From: Desulfarculus sp.
GTDB lineage: Bacteria; Desulfobacterota; Desulfarculia; Desulfarculales; Desulfarculaceae
Length of the DNA stretch: 49,036 nucleotides
Assembly (NCBI GenBank): GCA_016218705.1
Contig: JACRDC010000023.1
Location: forward strand, 1 to 49,036
Direction: 5' to 3'
Below are positions 39,805 to 47,951 of the stretch, piece by piece (the first letter of the stretch is position 1; every line of letters begins with the position of its first letter). The notes beneath the pieces are model-generated. The model searched no databases. It had not been told where the DNA came from and saw only the letters and a program-made list of their open reading frames with translations. The position numbers and the translations under genes were made by a program.

Positions 39805-40638
39805 CTACTGGCCTTGCATCCCCGCTAGCACCCCGGCGATGATGGCCTCCAGGCCGGCGCCGGCCTTGCTGGCGTTCTCGATGACCAGCTCGATGGGCGC
39901 CGGCTGCATGTCCTCGGGGATGTTGACGTTGCTGATGGCGGCGCACGCCAGCACCTTTAGCCCCCGGTGGCGGGCGGCGATCACCTCCAGCACCGTGGAC
40001 ATGCCCACGGCGTCGGCCCCCAGGATGCGCAGCATGCGCGTCTCGGCCGGGGTCTCCATGGAGGGCCCGCGCAGCCCCACGTAAACGCCCTCATACAGGG
40101 TTATTTTCTGGTCTTGCGCCGCCCGGCGGGCCAGGGCCAGGAGGCCGGGGTCGTAGGGCTGGCTCATGTCTGGGAAGCGCTCGCCCCAGGCGTCGAAATT
40201 GGGGCCGGTGAGCGGGTTCTGGCCGGTGAGGTTGATGTGGTCCTTGATGAGCATCACCCGTCCGGCTTGCATGGCCGGGTCCAGGCCGCCGGCGGCGCAG
40301 GTGAAGACCATGGCCTCCACCCCCAGCTCGGCCAAGAGGCGCACCCCGCGCACCACCTCCAGGGGCGAGTAGCCCTCGTAGAGGTGAAAACGCCCGGCCA
40401 GGGCGGCCACCGCCACCCCCCCCAGGCTGCCCAGCACCAGCTCGCCCTGGTGGCTCTGGACCGTGGAGACGGGCAGGCCGGGTATCTCGGCGTAGGGCAC
40501 CCGGGCCTTCACCTGGATTTTACTGGCCAAGCCCGACAGGCCCGTGCCCAGGGTCAGGCCCACCCGGGGCCGGAAACCGGCCGGCATGCGCCCTTGTACC
40601 GCCGCCGCCGCCTGGCGCAGCCTCTCTGGCTCTTGCAT
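39805..40638 (-). CDS. Purine nucleoside phosphorylase (PNP/MTAP class II)
   Basis: 277 residues of the trimeric PNP family. Phosphate loop LGTGLSGL (about residues 29-36), SHQGELVLG, GRFHLYEGYS, TCAAGGLDP and the purine/ribose site GPSMETPAETRML with GADAVGMSTVLEVI are all present. VGMSTVLEVI with the preceding Ala/Thr favours inosine/guanosine-type PNP over MTA phosphorylase. It splits (deoxy)ribonucleosides with phosphate to free base and sugar-1-phosphate. It sits upstream of two deaminases, which fits a deamination-then-phosphorolysis purine salvage route. Confidence 0.92.
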   Translation of the reverse strand: MQEPERLRQAAAAVQGRMPAGFRPRVGLTLGTGLSGLASKIQVKARVPYAEIPGLPVSTVQSHQGELVLGSLGGVAVAALAGRFHLYEGYSPLEVVRGVRLLAELGVEAMVFTCAAGGLDPAMQAGRVMLIKDHINLTGQNPLTGPNFDAWGERFPDMSQPYDPGLLALARRAAQDQKITLYEGVYVGLRGPSMETPAETRMLRILGADAVGMSTVLEVIAARHRGLKVLACAAISNVNIPEDMQPAPIELVIENASKAGAGLEAIIAGVLAGMQGQ

Positions 40639-40686
40639 GACATCCCCTCGTGATTACTGCCTTTTAAGCTAAATACCCGGGCAGAT

Positions 40687-40716
40687 AGGTTAATCGGGTC
40701 CGAGCCGGCAAGTCAA
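40687..40716 (-). promoter_or_regulatory. Putative PNP promoter
   Basis: TTGACT (40711-40716 on the minus strand), 18 bases, TAACCT (40687-40692), about 50 bases before the PNP start. Confidence 0.45.
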
Positions 40717-40724
40717 ACAATTTT

Positions 40725-40759
40725 TTTGGTGCGATAAGTCGCTGCGATAACGCACCAAA
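40725..40759. promoter_or_regulatory. Inverted repeat between divergent promoters
   Basis: TTTGGTGCG (40725-40733) and CGCACCAAA (40751-40759) form nine-bp arms around a 17-base centre that itself contains direct copies of GCGATAA. It lies just upstream of the -35 of both the PNP and the transglycosylase promoters, so it could be an operator; it has no T-run suitable for a terminator. Confidence 0.4.
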
Positions 40760-40794
40760 TCATCAATGCACATGCGCCCTGGCGATCAGCCTTC

Positions 40795-40822
40795 TTGACA
40801 GGTCGCATCCTGCCTATATATT
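40795..40822 (+). promoter_or_regulatory. Promoter of the lytic transglycosylase gene
   Basis: TTGACA (40795-40800), 16 bases, TATATT (40817-40822), 24 bases before the ATG. Confidence 0.6.
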
Positions 40823-40845
40823 TCTGGGCGAGGTCCTGACCAATT

Positions 40846-41514
40846 ATGGCCGAACCCCATCGCCTACATACCCGTCTGGCATCCCTGCTGACCCTCTTCG
40901 GGGTGCTTGCCTTGGCCGCCGGGCTGCTTCTGGCAGCCAGTTGCCTGCACGGCCAGCCTGTGTCCTCGGACCGTCCCGCCGACTGGGTGGCCGAAGTCAA
41001 GACCGCCCCCCCGCGCCTGGCCCCCCAACGTCCCTGGCAGGAGCCCCCCCTGGCCGAAGCCCCCCGGCACCCCTGGCGGGAAGCCGACCTGGCCGAGGCC
41101 CCCCGGCGCTACTGGCCGGTGGTGCGCCGCCTGAGCGAGCGTGAAGGCATGGACCCGGCCCTGGTCATGGCCGTGGTGCACGTGGAGAGCGGCTTCGATA
41201 CCAACGCCGAGAGCCAAAAAGGGGCCAAGGGCCTGATGCAGATCGCCCCGGCCACCGCCGAGGAGCTGGGCCTTAACAACCCCGCCGACCCCGAGGCCAA
41301 TTTGCGGGCCGGCATCCGCTACCTCTCCAGCCTCAAGAAGACCTTCCAGGACGACATGGTGCTGGCCCTGGCCGCCTACAACGCCGGACCGGGCAAGGTG
41401 CAGCGGGCCGGCGGCGCGGTGCCGGACATCGAGGAGACCCGGGACTTCGTCTCCCAAGTGCTGGCCCAGGCCGACATCTACCGCGGCCAGATCACCACCC
41501 TGATGGGGCACTGA
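40846..41514 (+). CDS. SLT-domain lytic transglycosylase
   Basis: 222 residues. An N-terminal hydrophobic segment (LLTLFGVLALAAGLLLAASC) anchors or exports it; the Cys gives a poor lipobox, so lipoprotein status is unsure. A Pro-rich linker with duplicated LAEAPR units (about residues 60-85) precedes the SLT domain: HVESGFDTNAES (catalytic Glu near residue 108), KGLMQIAPATAEELGL, LALAAYNAGPGKV. It cleaves peptidoglycan with formation of 1,6-anhydro-muramyl ends, probably in the periplasm. Confidence 0.92.
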   Translation: MAEPHRLHTRLASLLTLFGVLALAAGLLLAASCLHGQPVSSDRPADWVAEVKTAPPRLAPQRPWQEPPLAEAPRHPWREADLAEAPRRYWPVVRRLSEREGMDPALVMAVVHVESGFDTNAESQKGAKGLMQIAPATAEELGLNNPADPEANLRAGIRYLSSLKKTFQDDMVLALAAYNAGPGKVQRAGGAVPDIEETRDFVSQVLAQADIYRGQITTLMGH

Positions 41515-41651
41515 GCGGCCACGGCCGGGCCAGCCCCCTCCCAAGCGCCCGCCGGCGGGTCCACCCGACATGCCCACGACCATAACCGCGATGACGCCGC
41601 CTAGCGCCAAGAGGGCCTGGCCCTGGACTGGCGGTCTTGGCGCCTGAAAAC

Positions 41652-41727
41652 ACGGGCGGGGATAAACCACGCCCCTACATCAAGAAGATCGTTCTTCAAT
41701 GTAGGAGCGGGGTTTATCCCCGCCCGT
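41652..41727. repeat. REP-like palindrome, GCGGGGATAAACC type
   Basis: Arms 41652-41680 and 41699-41727 are complementary at 27 of 29 positions, and the centre (AAGAA...TTCTT) extends the stem. The wording, GGGCGGGGATAAACC with CCTACAT, is that of a very common dispersed bacterial palindrome. A second short hairpin, GGCGGGGC-AAT-GCCCCGCC, follows at about 41813-41831. Confidence 0.85.
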
Positions 41728-41838
41728 ATGGCTCAGCCCGAAGGTCCGGCGGCAATTCCACGTCAGCGGCAAGACCAGCCAGGGGCGCGCGCCACCCGGC
41801 TAGTGACGCCCGGCGGGGCAATGCCCCGCCAGCGGCGA

Positions 41839-41931
41839 CTACTTGCGGCGCTGGTGACGCGTGCGCTTAAGCAGCTTGCGGTGCTTGTGGCGGCGGATCT
41901 TCTTGCGGCGCTTCTTGATTACGCTGCCCAT
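41839..41931 (-). CDS. COX24/AURKAIP1-domain 30-residue ribosomal protein
   Basis: A 30-residue, extremely basic protein, starting MGSVIKKRRKKIRRHKHRK and ending RTRHQRRK before a TAG. This is the full length of the AURKAIP1/COX24-domain small protein found in many bacteria, related to the small-subunit protein bS22/mS38 type. It is expected to bind the 30S ribosomal subunit. The ATG lies at 41931, downstream of AT-rich leader DNA. Confidence 0.9.
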   Translation of the reverse strand: MGSVIKKRRKKIRRHKHRKLLKRTRHQRRK

Positions 41932-42233
41932 CTATAACCTCGGCAAAAATTTGTAGGGTACGAAGACGCTCTTATACCCGATGATCCGCCCCAGGGCAAG
42001 GGGAATCAGGCCGAAAAGACTTGGGGGGCCTGGTACCTGAGCAACTTTGCCCTGTTGCGGCCCCCCATGGCTGACCCGGCCGCCTCCCGCCGCGGCCGAT
42101 GGCTCGCCGGGCGGCAACGCGGGCGGGGCCGGGCGTCGCCAGCGCGCCATGCATATACTAGGACGTGGGTAGATTATCCAGGTTTGGCTATTTGCCGGGG
42201 TCAAATAGCCAAAATCGGCCCAAAATGGAAAAA
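41932..42233. other. Intergenic region with a 12-bp perfect hairpin
   Basis: About 300 bases between the small ribosomal protein gene and fic, without a gene. TTTGGCTATTTG (42183-42194) and CAAATAGCCAAA (42202-42213) form a perfect 12-bp stem with a seven-base loop, 20 bases beyond the fic stop, and may act as the fic transcript end although the T-run is short. The leader of the small ribosomal gene must begin in this stretch. Confidence 0.5.
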
Positions 42234-43421
42234 CTAGCCGCGGGTGGGTGATTGGTCGGCCCTGGAGGCTCGCAGAATGTCCCGGGCCACATAGAGCCTA
42301 TCATAGCCTGACTCACCCCTTGGGGTCAGAATACCCAAGGTTACGAGGCGATTGATATAACGGCTAGCGGTCTGGTAGGAAACCTGCAGGGTGTCCCTGG
42401 CCTGGGACACACTCATGATGGGCTCCCGGAAAAGCTGGTCCGCCAAGCCCAGGACGCCTGCTGGCACCCGCTGGCCCACCAATTGCGCGCGCCAATGGGC
42501 CTGCAAATCCATCAGTCGCGTGGATAGGTCTAGGGCCTCCTGGGCCTGGCGGGCCACGCCGCTCAGGAAAAATTCCACCCATGGCCTCCATTGGCCCTTT
42601 TGGCTGACACCCGACAACAGATCGTAGTAGCGCTGACGATGGCGCTCGAAAAAGGCGCTGAGGTAGAGCAGCGGCAGCGGCAGCAGCTTCCAGTTGACCA
42701 TCAGCAGTATTGTCAGCAGGCGGCCGATGCGGCCGTTGCCGTCTATGAAGGGATGTATGGCCTCGAACTGGAAGTGAATCAGGGCCAGGCGCACCAGGGA
42801 CGGCAGGTGGTTTTCCTGGTGAAGGTACTTTTCCAACTCATCCAGGGCCGTCAGCATCTCCGGCACCGGCGGGGGCACATAGATGGCGTCCTTGAACTGC
42901 TCCCCACCCACCCAGTTCTGGACCCTGCGGAAGTTGCCTGGGTCCGAGTGGTCGCCTCGCACCCCCTCAAGCAGGATTTGGTGTAGTTCCCGCATCAGGC
43001 GCAGGCTCATGGGCAGCGAGTCCAGACGCTCCAGGCCGTATTCCATGGCCGTGACGTAGTTCATCACCTCTTGGATGTCTCCTGGAGGGTGGGCAGGGGA
43101 CATGCCCGGCAGAACGCCCTGTCTGCCCTGGAAAAAGTAGAGGTCCTCCACCTCGGCCCGGGTGCCCTCGATGCGCGAGGACAGCACGGCTTCGTTATAT
43201 ACAAAAGGGTTGATGAGCAAATAGGGGTTGGGCAGGTTGCGGGCCAGGCCGGCCAACTCACCCAGGGCGCGGTCAGCCTTGGACAGCGCATTGACCAGGG
43301 GCAGGTCCATTTCCAGGGCCGGCGGCAGGGCCTTGGGCACATAGGCCCATCCGGCGTGGTCGCCGACGGTTGCCCGCACGAAGCGTCCCGTGTCATGATC
43401 TTGTGGCCGTTGATCTGGCAT
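42234..43421 (-). CDS. Fic family protein with N-terminal inhibitory helix and C-terminal winged helix
   Basis: 395 residues. The Fic core has the catalytic loop HPFIDGNGRIGRLL (His223), which transfers AMP or another nucleotide group to target proteins. An upstream inhibitory helix SSRIEG (Ser81-Gly86) matches the (S/T)xxxE(G/N) motif of class II Fic proteins, whose Glu blocks productive ATP binding. The last 100 residues form a winged-helix-like domain (VSQARDTLQVSYQTASRYINRLVTLGIL) that probably binds DNA. No separate antitoxin is adjacent. Such proteins are widespread; targets are unknown. Confidence 0.92.
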   Translation of the reverse strand: MPDQRPQDHDTGRFVRATVGDHAGWAYVPKALPPALEMDLPLVNALSKADRALGELAGLARNLPNPYLLINPFVYNEAVLSSRIEGTRAEVEDLYFFQGRQGVLPGMSPAHPPGDIQEVMNYVTAMEYGLERLDSLPMSLRLMRELHQILLEGVRGDHSDPGNFRRVQNWVGGEQFKDAIYVPPPVPEMLTALDELEKYLHQENHLPSLVRLALIHFQFEAIHPFIDGNGRIGRLLTILLMVNWKLLPLPLLYLSAFFERHRQRYYDLLSGVSQKGQWRPWVEFFLSGVARQAQEALDLSTRLMDLQAHWRAQLVGQRVPAGVLGLADQLFREPIMSVSQARDTLQVSYQTASRYINRLVTLGILTPRGESGYDRLYVARDILRASRADQSPTRG

Positions 43422-43481
43422 GCCTAAAGTCTACCCATTCAATTGCCGTCCAGGCAACGTAATTGCCCCGGGTATACAGGC

Positions 43482-43913
43482 TCACCCAGGCAGGCGGGTG
43501 GTGTGGCGCATCTCAATCCCCGGCGTCTGGGAAAGCTCCTTGTAGCGCTGGCGATAGGCCAACAGCTCCGGCCCCTCCTGGGCGGGCACCAGGAATACCA
43601 GGTGCTCCACCCCCGGGGCCGGGGCCTGCTCAGGCGCGGTGAGCAGTTGCACCGTGGCGGCGTTGGGGTTGTGGGGCTGGCTGACGATCAAGACCGGCTC
43701 GCTCTCCTGGTCCGGGCCGCCGGCCAGGGCGTGGGGCACGAAGGAGGCCGGGTCCACGGTCCACAGCAGGCGGTCCAGTTCCTGGGCCTGGTGCTCGTCT
43801 ACGGCCAGTATCAGCACCCCATGTCCCTGGGCCTGGTGCCAGGCCGCCAGGCGGGCCAAGGCCTGCTCCCGGCTCACCCCCGCCTGCTTGAGGTTGACGA
43901 ACTCGGCGATCAC
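43482..43913 (-). CDS. holC: DNA polymerase III chi subunit-like protein (HolC)
   Basis: 143 residues. The central ALDRLLWT-type motif (QELDRLLWTVDPASFVPHALAGG, about residues 44-67) and the following PVLIV strand are the hallmark of HolC chi, which bridges the clamp-loader to single-strand binding protein. The N-terminus (EFVNLKQAGVSREQALARLAAW) and the C-terminus (QRYKELSQTPGIEMRHTTR) also fit, apart from a Pro/Ala-rich stretch near residues 92-105. It stands alone, between fic and the HDOD pair. Confidence 0.75.
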   Translation of the reverse strand: MIAEFVNLKQAGVSREQALARLAAWHQAQGHGVLILAVDEHQAQELDRLLWTVDPASFVPHALAGGPDQESEPVLIVSQPHNPNAATVQLLTAPEQAPAPGVEHLVFLVPAQEGPELLAYRQRYKELSQTPGIEMRHTTRLPG

Positions 43914-44092
43914 TCCGCTGCCGTCCTTTCTCTCCTGGACCCGCCCCGCCGGCCCTCAACGAGGGGCCGACCGCAATATAGCACAGGCCCTCCTGGCCCC
44001 CAAGCGGCCAGCGCCCTTGTGGCCGGGCCGGCGCTTTGCTAGGATTTAGGTAAGCCTGGGCCGCCAGAGTCGCCCGGCGGGGAAGGAGCCCC

Positions 44093-44506
44093 ATGATCCG
44101 CTTGCCCGTACAGGACTTGCAGGAAGGCCAGGTGCTGGCCCAGGACGTGGCCCGCCAGGACGGCATGGTGCTCATGCCCAAGGGCAAGACCGTCACCCCC
44201 GAGGTCAAGAGCCTGCTCTTGCGCATGGAGGTGGAGGACGTGGTGGTGGAGGGCGACCACTTCGCCTCCGAGGAAGAGCGCCAGGCCTTCTTGGCCGAGA
44301 TGGAAACAGAGCTGTTCAAACGCTTCTCGCGGGTGGAGAGCGACCCGGTGCTAATGGGCCTGCGCGAGATGTACCGCCGCCGCCTGCACCAGGGCTGCTA
44401 CCCCCGTCCCCGGCTCCAGCCCCCGCCCCCGCCCCCGCCCGAGCCCGTGGAGGAATACCAGGGGCCACCGGTCATCTACTCCAAGAAAGACAGGAAAAAG
44501 CCGTGA
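44093..44506 (+). CDS. HD-GYP/HDOD-associated N-terminal domain protein
   Basis: 137 residues. Residues 1-60 (LPVQDLQEGQVLAQDVARQDGMVLMPKGKTVTPEVKSLLLRM) match the short beta-domain that precedes HD-GYP and related signalling domains (DUF3391-like). Residues 60-105 are helical and charged; residues 105-125 are a run of Pro (PPPPPPPEPVEE) before a basic tail. The gene overlaps the HDOD gene by four bases (GTGA), so this looks like a split version of an otherwise fused regulator. The exact function is unknown. Confidence 0.7.
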   Translation: MIRLPVQDLQEGQVLAQDVARQDGMVLMPKGKTVTPEVKSLLLRMEVEDVVVEGDHFASEEERQAFLAEMETELFKRFSRVESDPVLMGLREMYRRRLHQGCYPRPRLQPPPPPPPEPVEEYQGPPVIYSKKDRKKP

Positions 44507-45342
44507 GCGACCAGCGGGCCGAGGCCCGCAAAAAGATACAACTGCTCAAGAACCTGCCCACCCTGCCAGGCATGATCGAGCAGATCAGCCGGGCCGTGGA
44601 TTCCAAGCGCTTCACGGTGGCCGATATCGGCAACCTCATCAGCCGCGACCAGGTGCTCTCGGCCAAGGTGCTCAAACTGGCCAACAGCGCCTTTTTCGGC
44701 TTTTCGCGCAAGGTGGGCTCCCTGACCCAGGCCCTGATGCTGCTGGGCTTCGACGTGGTCAAGGGGCTGATTCTCACCTCCAGCGTCTTCGACATGATGA
44801 AGGACCGCGACCAGGGCCTGTGGGAGCACTCCATGGGCGTGGCCACGGCCTCCAGCCTCATCGCCCAGCAGGTGGACCTGCCCGACGCCGAGGAGGCCAG
44901 CCTGGCCGGGCTGCTGCACGACCTGGGCAAGGTGGTGCTGCGCGCCCAGATGACCGAGGACATGCAGTCCATCGTGGAGCTGGTGGAGGTGGAGGGCATG
45001 AGCATCCGTCAGGCCGAGCATGAGGTGCTGGGCTTTGACCACAGCCATATCGGCATGTGGCTGGCCGAGAGCTGGAAGCTGCCCGAGGAGCTGATGGACC
45101 CCATCCGCTGGCACCACCAGCCCGAGGGCGCCCGCAAGGCCCCCCTGCTCACCGCCGTGGTGCACCTGGCCGACATCATGGTGCGGGGCTACGGCCACGG
45201 CGACGGCGGCGACCCCTGGGTGCCCGAGCTGGACCGGGGGGCGCTCAGGCTCTTGAACCTTACCCCCCAGAAGCTGGAACGGGTGGTGGACGGCATCTGC
45301 GAAAAGCTGGTGAACAGCGGCGCCGACATGCCCCCCCACTGA
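44503..45342 (+). CDS. HDOD domain signalling protein (second in the window)
   Basis: 279 residues from a GTG overlapping the previous stop. HDOD features: KNLPTLPGMIEQISRAVDSKRFTVADIGNLI, LSAKVLKLANSAFFGF, AGLLHDLGKVVL (HD retained) and DHSHIGMWLAESWKLPEEL. It is distinct from the HDOD gene at 23303. Together with the preceding small protein it probably forms a two-component scaffold comparable with fused DUF3391-HD proteins that respond to cyclic-di-GMP, though no catalytic residues of GYP type are present. Confidence 0.88.
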   Translation: MSDQRAEARKKIQLLKNLPTLPGMIEQISRAVDSKRFTVADIGNLISRDQVLSAKVLKLANSAFFGFSRKVGSLTQALMLLGFDVVKGLILTSSVFDMMKDRDQGLWEHSMGVATASSLIAQQVDLPDAEEASLAGLLHDLGKVVLRAQMTEDMQSIVELVEVEGMSIRQAEHEVLGFDHSHIGMWLAESWKLPEELMDPIRWHHQPEGARKAPLLTAVVHLADIMVRGYGHGDGGDPWVPELDRGALRLLNLTPQKLERVVDGICEKLVNSGADMPPH

Positions 45343-45396
45343 GGGCCTGATGCGCCAACCCTGCCACACCACGGCATAATCGGCATTAGGCCTGCC

Positions 45397-45425
45397 TTGA
45401 CAGCCCCCGGGAGGGGACTTAGTAT
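45397..45425 (+). promoter_or_regulatory. Promoter of the cbpA-type gene
   Basis: TTGACA (45397-45402), exactly 17 bases, TAGTAT (45420-45425). A start near 45432 leaves a leader of about 70 bases. The match is to the vegetative sigma factor rather than to a heat-shock type. Confidence 0.75.
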
Positions 45426-45500
45426 TTAGCAACCGGGTGGATTTAGGTCCCAGGTCAACCGTTCACTCATCTTTCTAAGGAATAGAGGTCCCCCAGCACT

Positions 45501-46460
45501 ATGGCCAAGGATTACTACCAGGTCCTGGGCGTGGAGAAGACAGCCAGCCCCGAGGACATCAAGAAGGCCTACCGCAAGCTGGCGCTGAAATACCACCCCG
45601 ACCGCAACAAGGACGACAAGAACGCCGAGGAGAAGTTCAAGGAGGTGGGCGAGGCCTACGCCGTCTTGAGCGACCCCGAGAAGCGCAAGCAATACGACAC
45701 CTTCGGCAGCCAGGGCTTCAGCCAGCGCTTCAGCCAGGAAGACATCTACCGCGGCTCCGACCTAAACGACGTGCTGCGCGAGATGGGCCTGGGCGGCGAT
45801 TTCTTCTCGCGCATCTTCGGCGGCGGGCGCGGCGGCCCCCAGGGCTTCCGCACCTACAGCTTCCACGGCGGCGGCCCCCGGCCCGAGGCCGGCGGCGGCT
45901 TCGACTTCGGCCAGGCCTATGGCGAGCACCCCGGCCCCCAGCGGGGCACCGACCTGATCTACGAGCTGCCGGTGAGCCTGGAGGAGGTCTTCCACGGGGC
46001 CACCAAGATGGTCTCCTACCGCCGGGGCGGCCAGGTGGAGCGGGTGAGCGTCAAGGTGCCGGCCGGCATCCCCACCGGCAAAAAGCTCAGGCTGGCCGGC
46101 AAGGGCGAGCCAGGCCCCGCCGGCGACGGAGACCTCTTCATCCGGGTGCGGGTGCTGGACCACCCCACCTTTGCCCGCGACGGCGACGACCTGGAGGTGA
46201 GCAAGACCGTCAGCTTCACCCAGGCCGCCCTGGGCGGCAATCTGGAGGTGAGCACCCTGGAGGGCGGCACGCTCACGGTCAAGCTGCCCAAGGGCACCCA
46301 AAACGGGGCGCGCCTGCGCCTCAAAAGCCAGGGCCTGCCCAAGTTCCACGGTGGCGGGACGCGCGGCGACCTCTACGTCAAGGTCAACATCACGGTGCCC
46401 AGCAAGCTCTCCAAGCGCCAAAAGGAGCTTCTGGAGGAGCTGGCCCAGGAGGGGCTGTGA
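45501..46460 (+). CDS. DnaJ-class co-chaperone, CbpA type
   Basis: 319 residues. J domain (1-68) with the HPD tripeptide in [12 protein letters not shown], a Gly/Phe-rich linker ([20 protein letters not shown], about residues 108-127) and two C-terminal substrate-binding domains (about 150-310). The zinc-finger CxxCxGxG repeats of DnaJ are absent, which makes it the CbpA/DnaJ-B type. It stimulates DnaK ATPase. The stop overlaps the GTG of the TPM gene (GTGA). Confidence 0.92.
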   Translation: MAKDYYQVLGVEKTASPEDIKKAYRKLALKYHPDRNKDDKNAEEKFKEVGEAYAVLSDPEKRKQYDTFGSQGFSQRFSQEDIYRGSDLNDVLREMGLGGDFFSRIFGGGRGGPQGFRTYSFHGGGPRPEAGGGFDFGQAYGEHPGPQRGTDLIYELPVSLEEVFHGATKMVSYRRGGQVERVSVKVPAGIPTGKKLRLAGKGEPGPAGDGDLFIRVRVLDHPTFARDGDDLEVSKTVSFTQAALGGNLEVSTLEGGTLTVKLPKGTQNGARLRLKSQGLPKFHGGGTRGDLYVKVNITVPSKLSKRQKELLEELAQEGL

Positions 46461-47107
46461 ACTCCAGGCCGGGCCGGGGCCGCCTGGGGTGGCTGGCCGG
46501 CCTGGCCCTCTGGCCCATGCTCGCGCTGGGCGTTGGCCCGGCCCTGGCCCAGGAGTGGCCCCGGCCCAGCGGGCACCTGGGCGACCACGCCCAGGTGGTG
46601 GAGCCCGCCTACCGGCCCAAAATCGAGGCCGCCGCCCGGGAGCTGGTGCAAAAGACCGGCGTGACCGTGCTGATCGCCACCCTGCCCTCCCTGGACAATG
46701 AGCCCATAGAGCAGGCGGCCCCGCGCCTGCACCAGGCCTGGGACATCGGCCACAAGGGCGCCCTGGTCCTGGTGGCCGTGGACCAGCGCCGGGTGCGCAT
46801 CGAGCTGGGCCAGGGCCTGGCGGCCAGCCTGGGCCCGGCCCGCGCCGGCCAGGTGCGCGACAAGGTCCTGGTGCCCCACCTGCGCGAGGGGCGCCACGGC
46901 CAGGGACTTTACGAGGGGCTCGTGGCCCTGGCCTACCTGACCGCCCAGGAGGCCGGGGTGGAACTGGAGGGCCTGCCCCGGGTCAAGGCCTTGGCCAAGC
47001 ACGATTACCCCCATGGCTCCTGGTATTTGTGGGGGACGGCCCTGGTGCTCCTCCTGGTCTACGCCCTGGCCAAGGCCAGACGCCTGGCCAGGGGCCGCAA
47101 GGCTTGA
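46457..47107 (+). CDS. TPM domain membrane-anchored protein (YgcG-like)
   Basis: 216 residues. A signal peptide ([21 protein letters not shown]), a TPM domain (about 40-160; [28 protein letters not shown], then [25 protein letters not shown]) and a C-terminal membrane helix ([18 protein letters not shown]) with a basic tail. TPM domains are periplasmic or extracytoplasmic folds seen in phosphatase-like and photosystem-repair proteins; biochemical function is largely open. Coupled to the upstream CbpA gene by GTGA. Confidence 0.88.
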   Translation: MNSRPGRGRLGWLAGLALWPMLALGVGPALAQEWPRPSGHLGDHAQVVEPAYRPKIEAAARELVQKTGVTVLIATLPSLDNEPIEQAAPRLHQAWDIGHKGALVLVAVDQRRVRIELGQGLAASLGPARAGQVRDKVLVPHLREGRHGQGLYEGLVALAYLTAQEAGVELEGLPRVKALAKHDYPHGSWYLWGTALVLLLVYALAKARRLARGRKA

Positions 47108-47258
47108 CGCCAACGCCCCCCGGGCCGCCCAGACGGCCCTCTCCCGCCCATCTCCCGGTAAAATTGCCTGGACCGCCGTCCCCGCCTTGGTTAGTATTGG
47201 CCAGTCCGCCCGCAACGGACGTGGTATCTTATTTCCCTTGGCCAGCGGGAGGGCAGCC

Positions 47259-47951
47259 GTGCACGTTGACGACCAAACCATGATCCTGCGCATGGTCCTG
47301 GCGGCCGGCCTAGGCCTCTTGGTGGGCTTTGAGCGCGAGCGCCACGGCCGGGCCGCCGGCCTGCGCACCTACATGCTGGTGGCCATGGCCGGCGCCCTGT
47401 TGATGAGCCTCTCCCTGCACCTGGCCCAGATGTTCGAGGCCGCGGGCACCGCCAGTTCCTTCCGGCTGGACCCGGGACGCATCCCCTCCTACGCCATCGC
47501 CGGCATGGGCTTTTTGGGGGCCGGGGCCATCATCCAGGGCTCGCTCAGCGCCCGGGGGGTGACCACGGCGGCGGCCATGTGGACCTGCACGGGGGTGGGC
47601 CTGGCCGTGGGCGCCGGCCTGTACTGGCCGTCCCTGGTGGCCGTGGGCCTGGTGCTGGTGGCCCTGAACCTGCTCAGGCCCCTGGCCCGGCTCATCCCCC
47701 ACGAGCAGTACGTCATCCTCACCGTGGAGTCCACCGACACCGGGGTGCGCCAACTGTTGCGCGAGCTTCTGCACAGCTACGGCATCAAGATACTCTTCGC
47801 CGGCCGCGAGCGCTGCCTGATGAGCGGCACGGTCAAGCACAAGTACTCCCTGCTGGTGCCCTCGGGCCAGCAATGGAACGAGATGCTGTTGCAGTTGGAG
47901 GCCATGCCAGGGGTGACCTGCTACTCCTGGCTGGAGGACAAGGTGCCATGA
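47259..47951 (+). CDS. MgtC/SapB family membrane protein
   Basis: 230 residues. The start is set at a GTG (47259) by GGGAGG upstream; an ATG lies seven codons later. Five N-terminal helices carry the MgtC marks LLVGFERERHGRAAGLRTYML and GMGFLGAGAIIQGSLSARGVTTAAAMW. The C-terminal 75 residues form an ACT-like cytosolic domain (QYVILTVESTDTGVRQLLREL). MgtC proteins act in low-magnesium survival and membrane energetics. Its stop overlaps the start of the cytochrome gene (ATGA). Confidence 0.92.
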   Translation: MHVDDQTMILRMVLAAGLGLLVGFERERHGRAAGLRTYMLVAMAGALLMSLSLHLAQMFEAAGTASSFRLDPGRIPSYAIAGMGFLGAGAIIQGSLSARGVTTAAAMWTCTGVGLAVGAGLYWPSLVAVGLVLVALNLLRPLARLIPHEQYVILTVESTDTGVRQLLRELLHSYGIKILFAGRERCLMSGTVKHKYSLLVPSGQQWNEMLLQLEAMPGVTCYSWLEDKVP

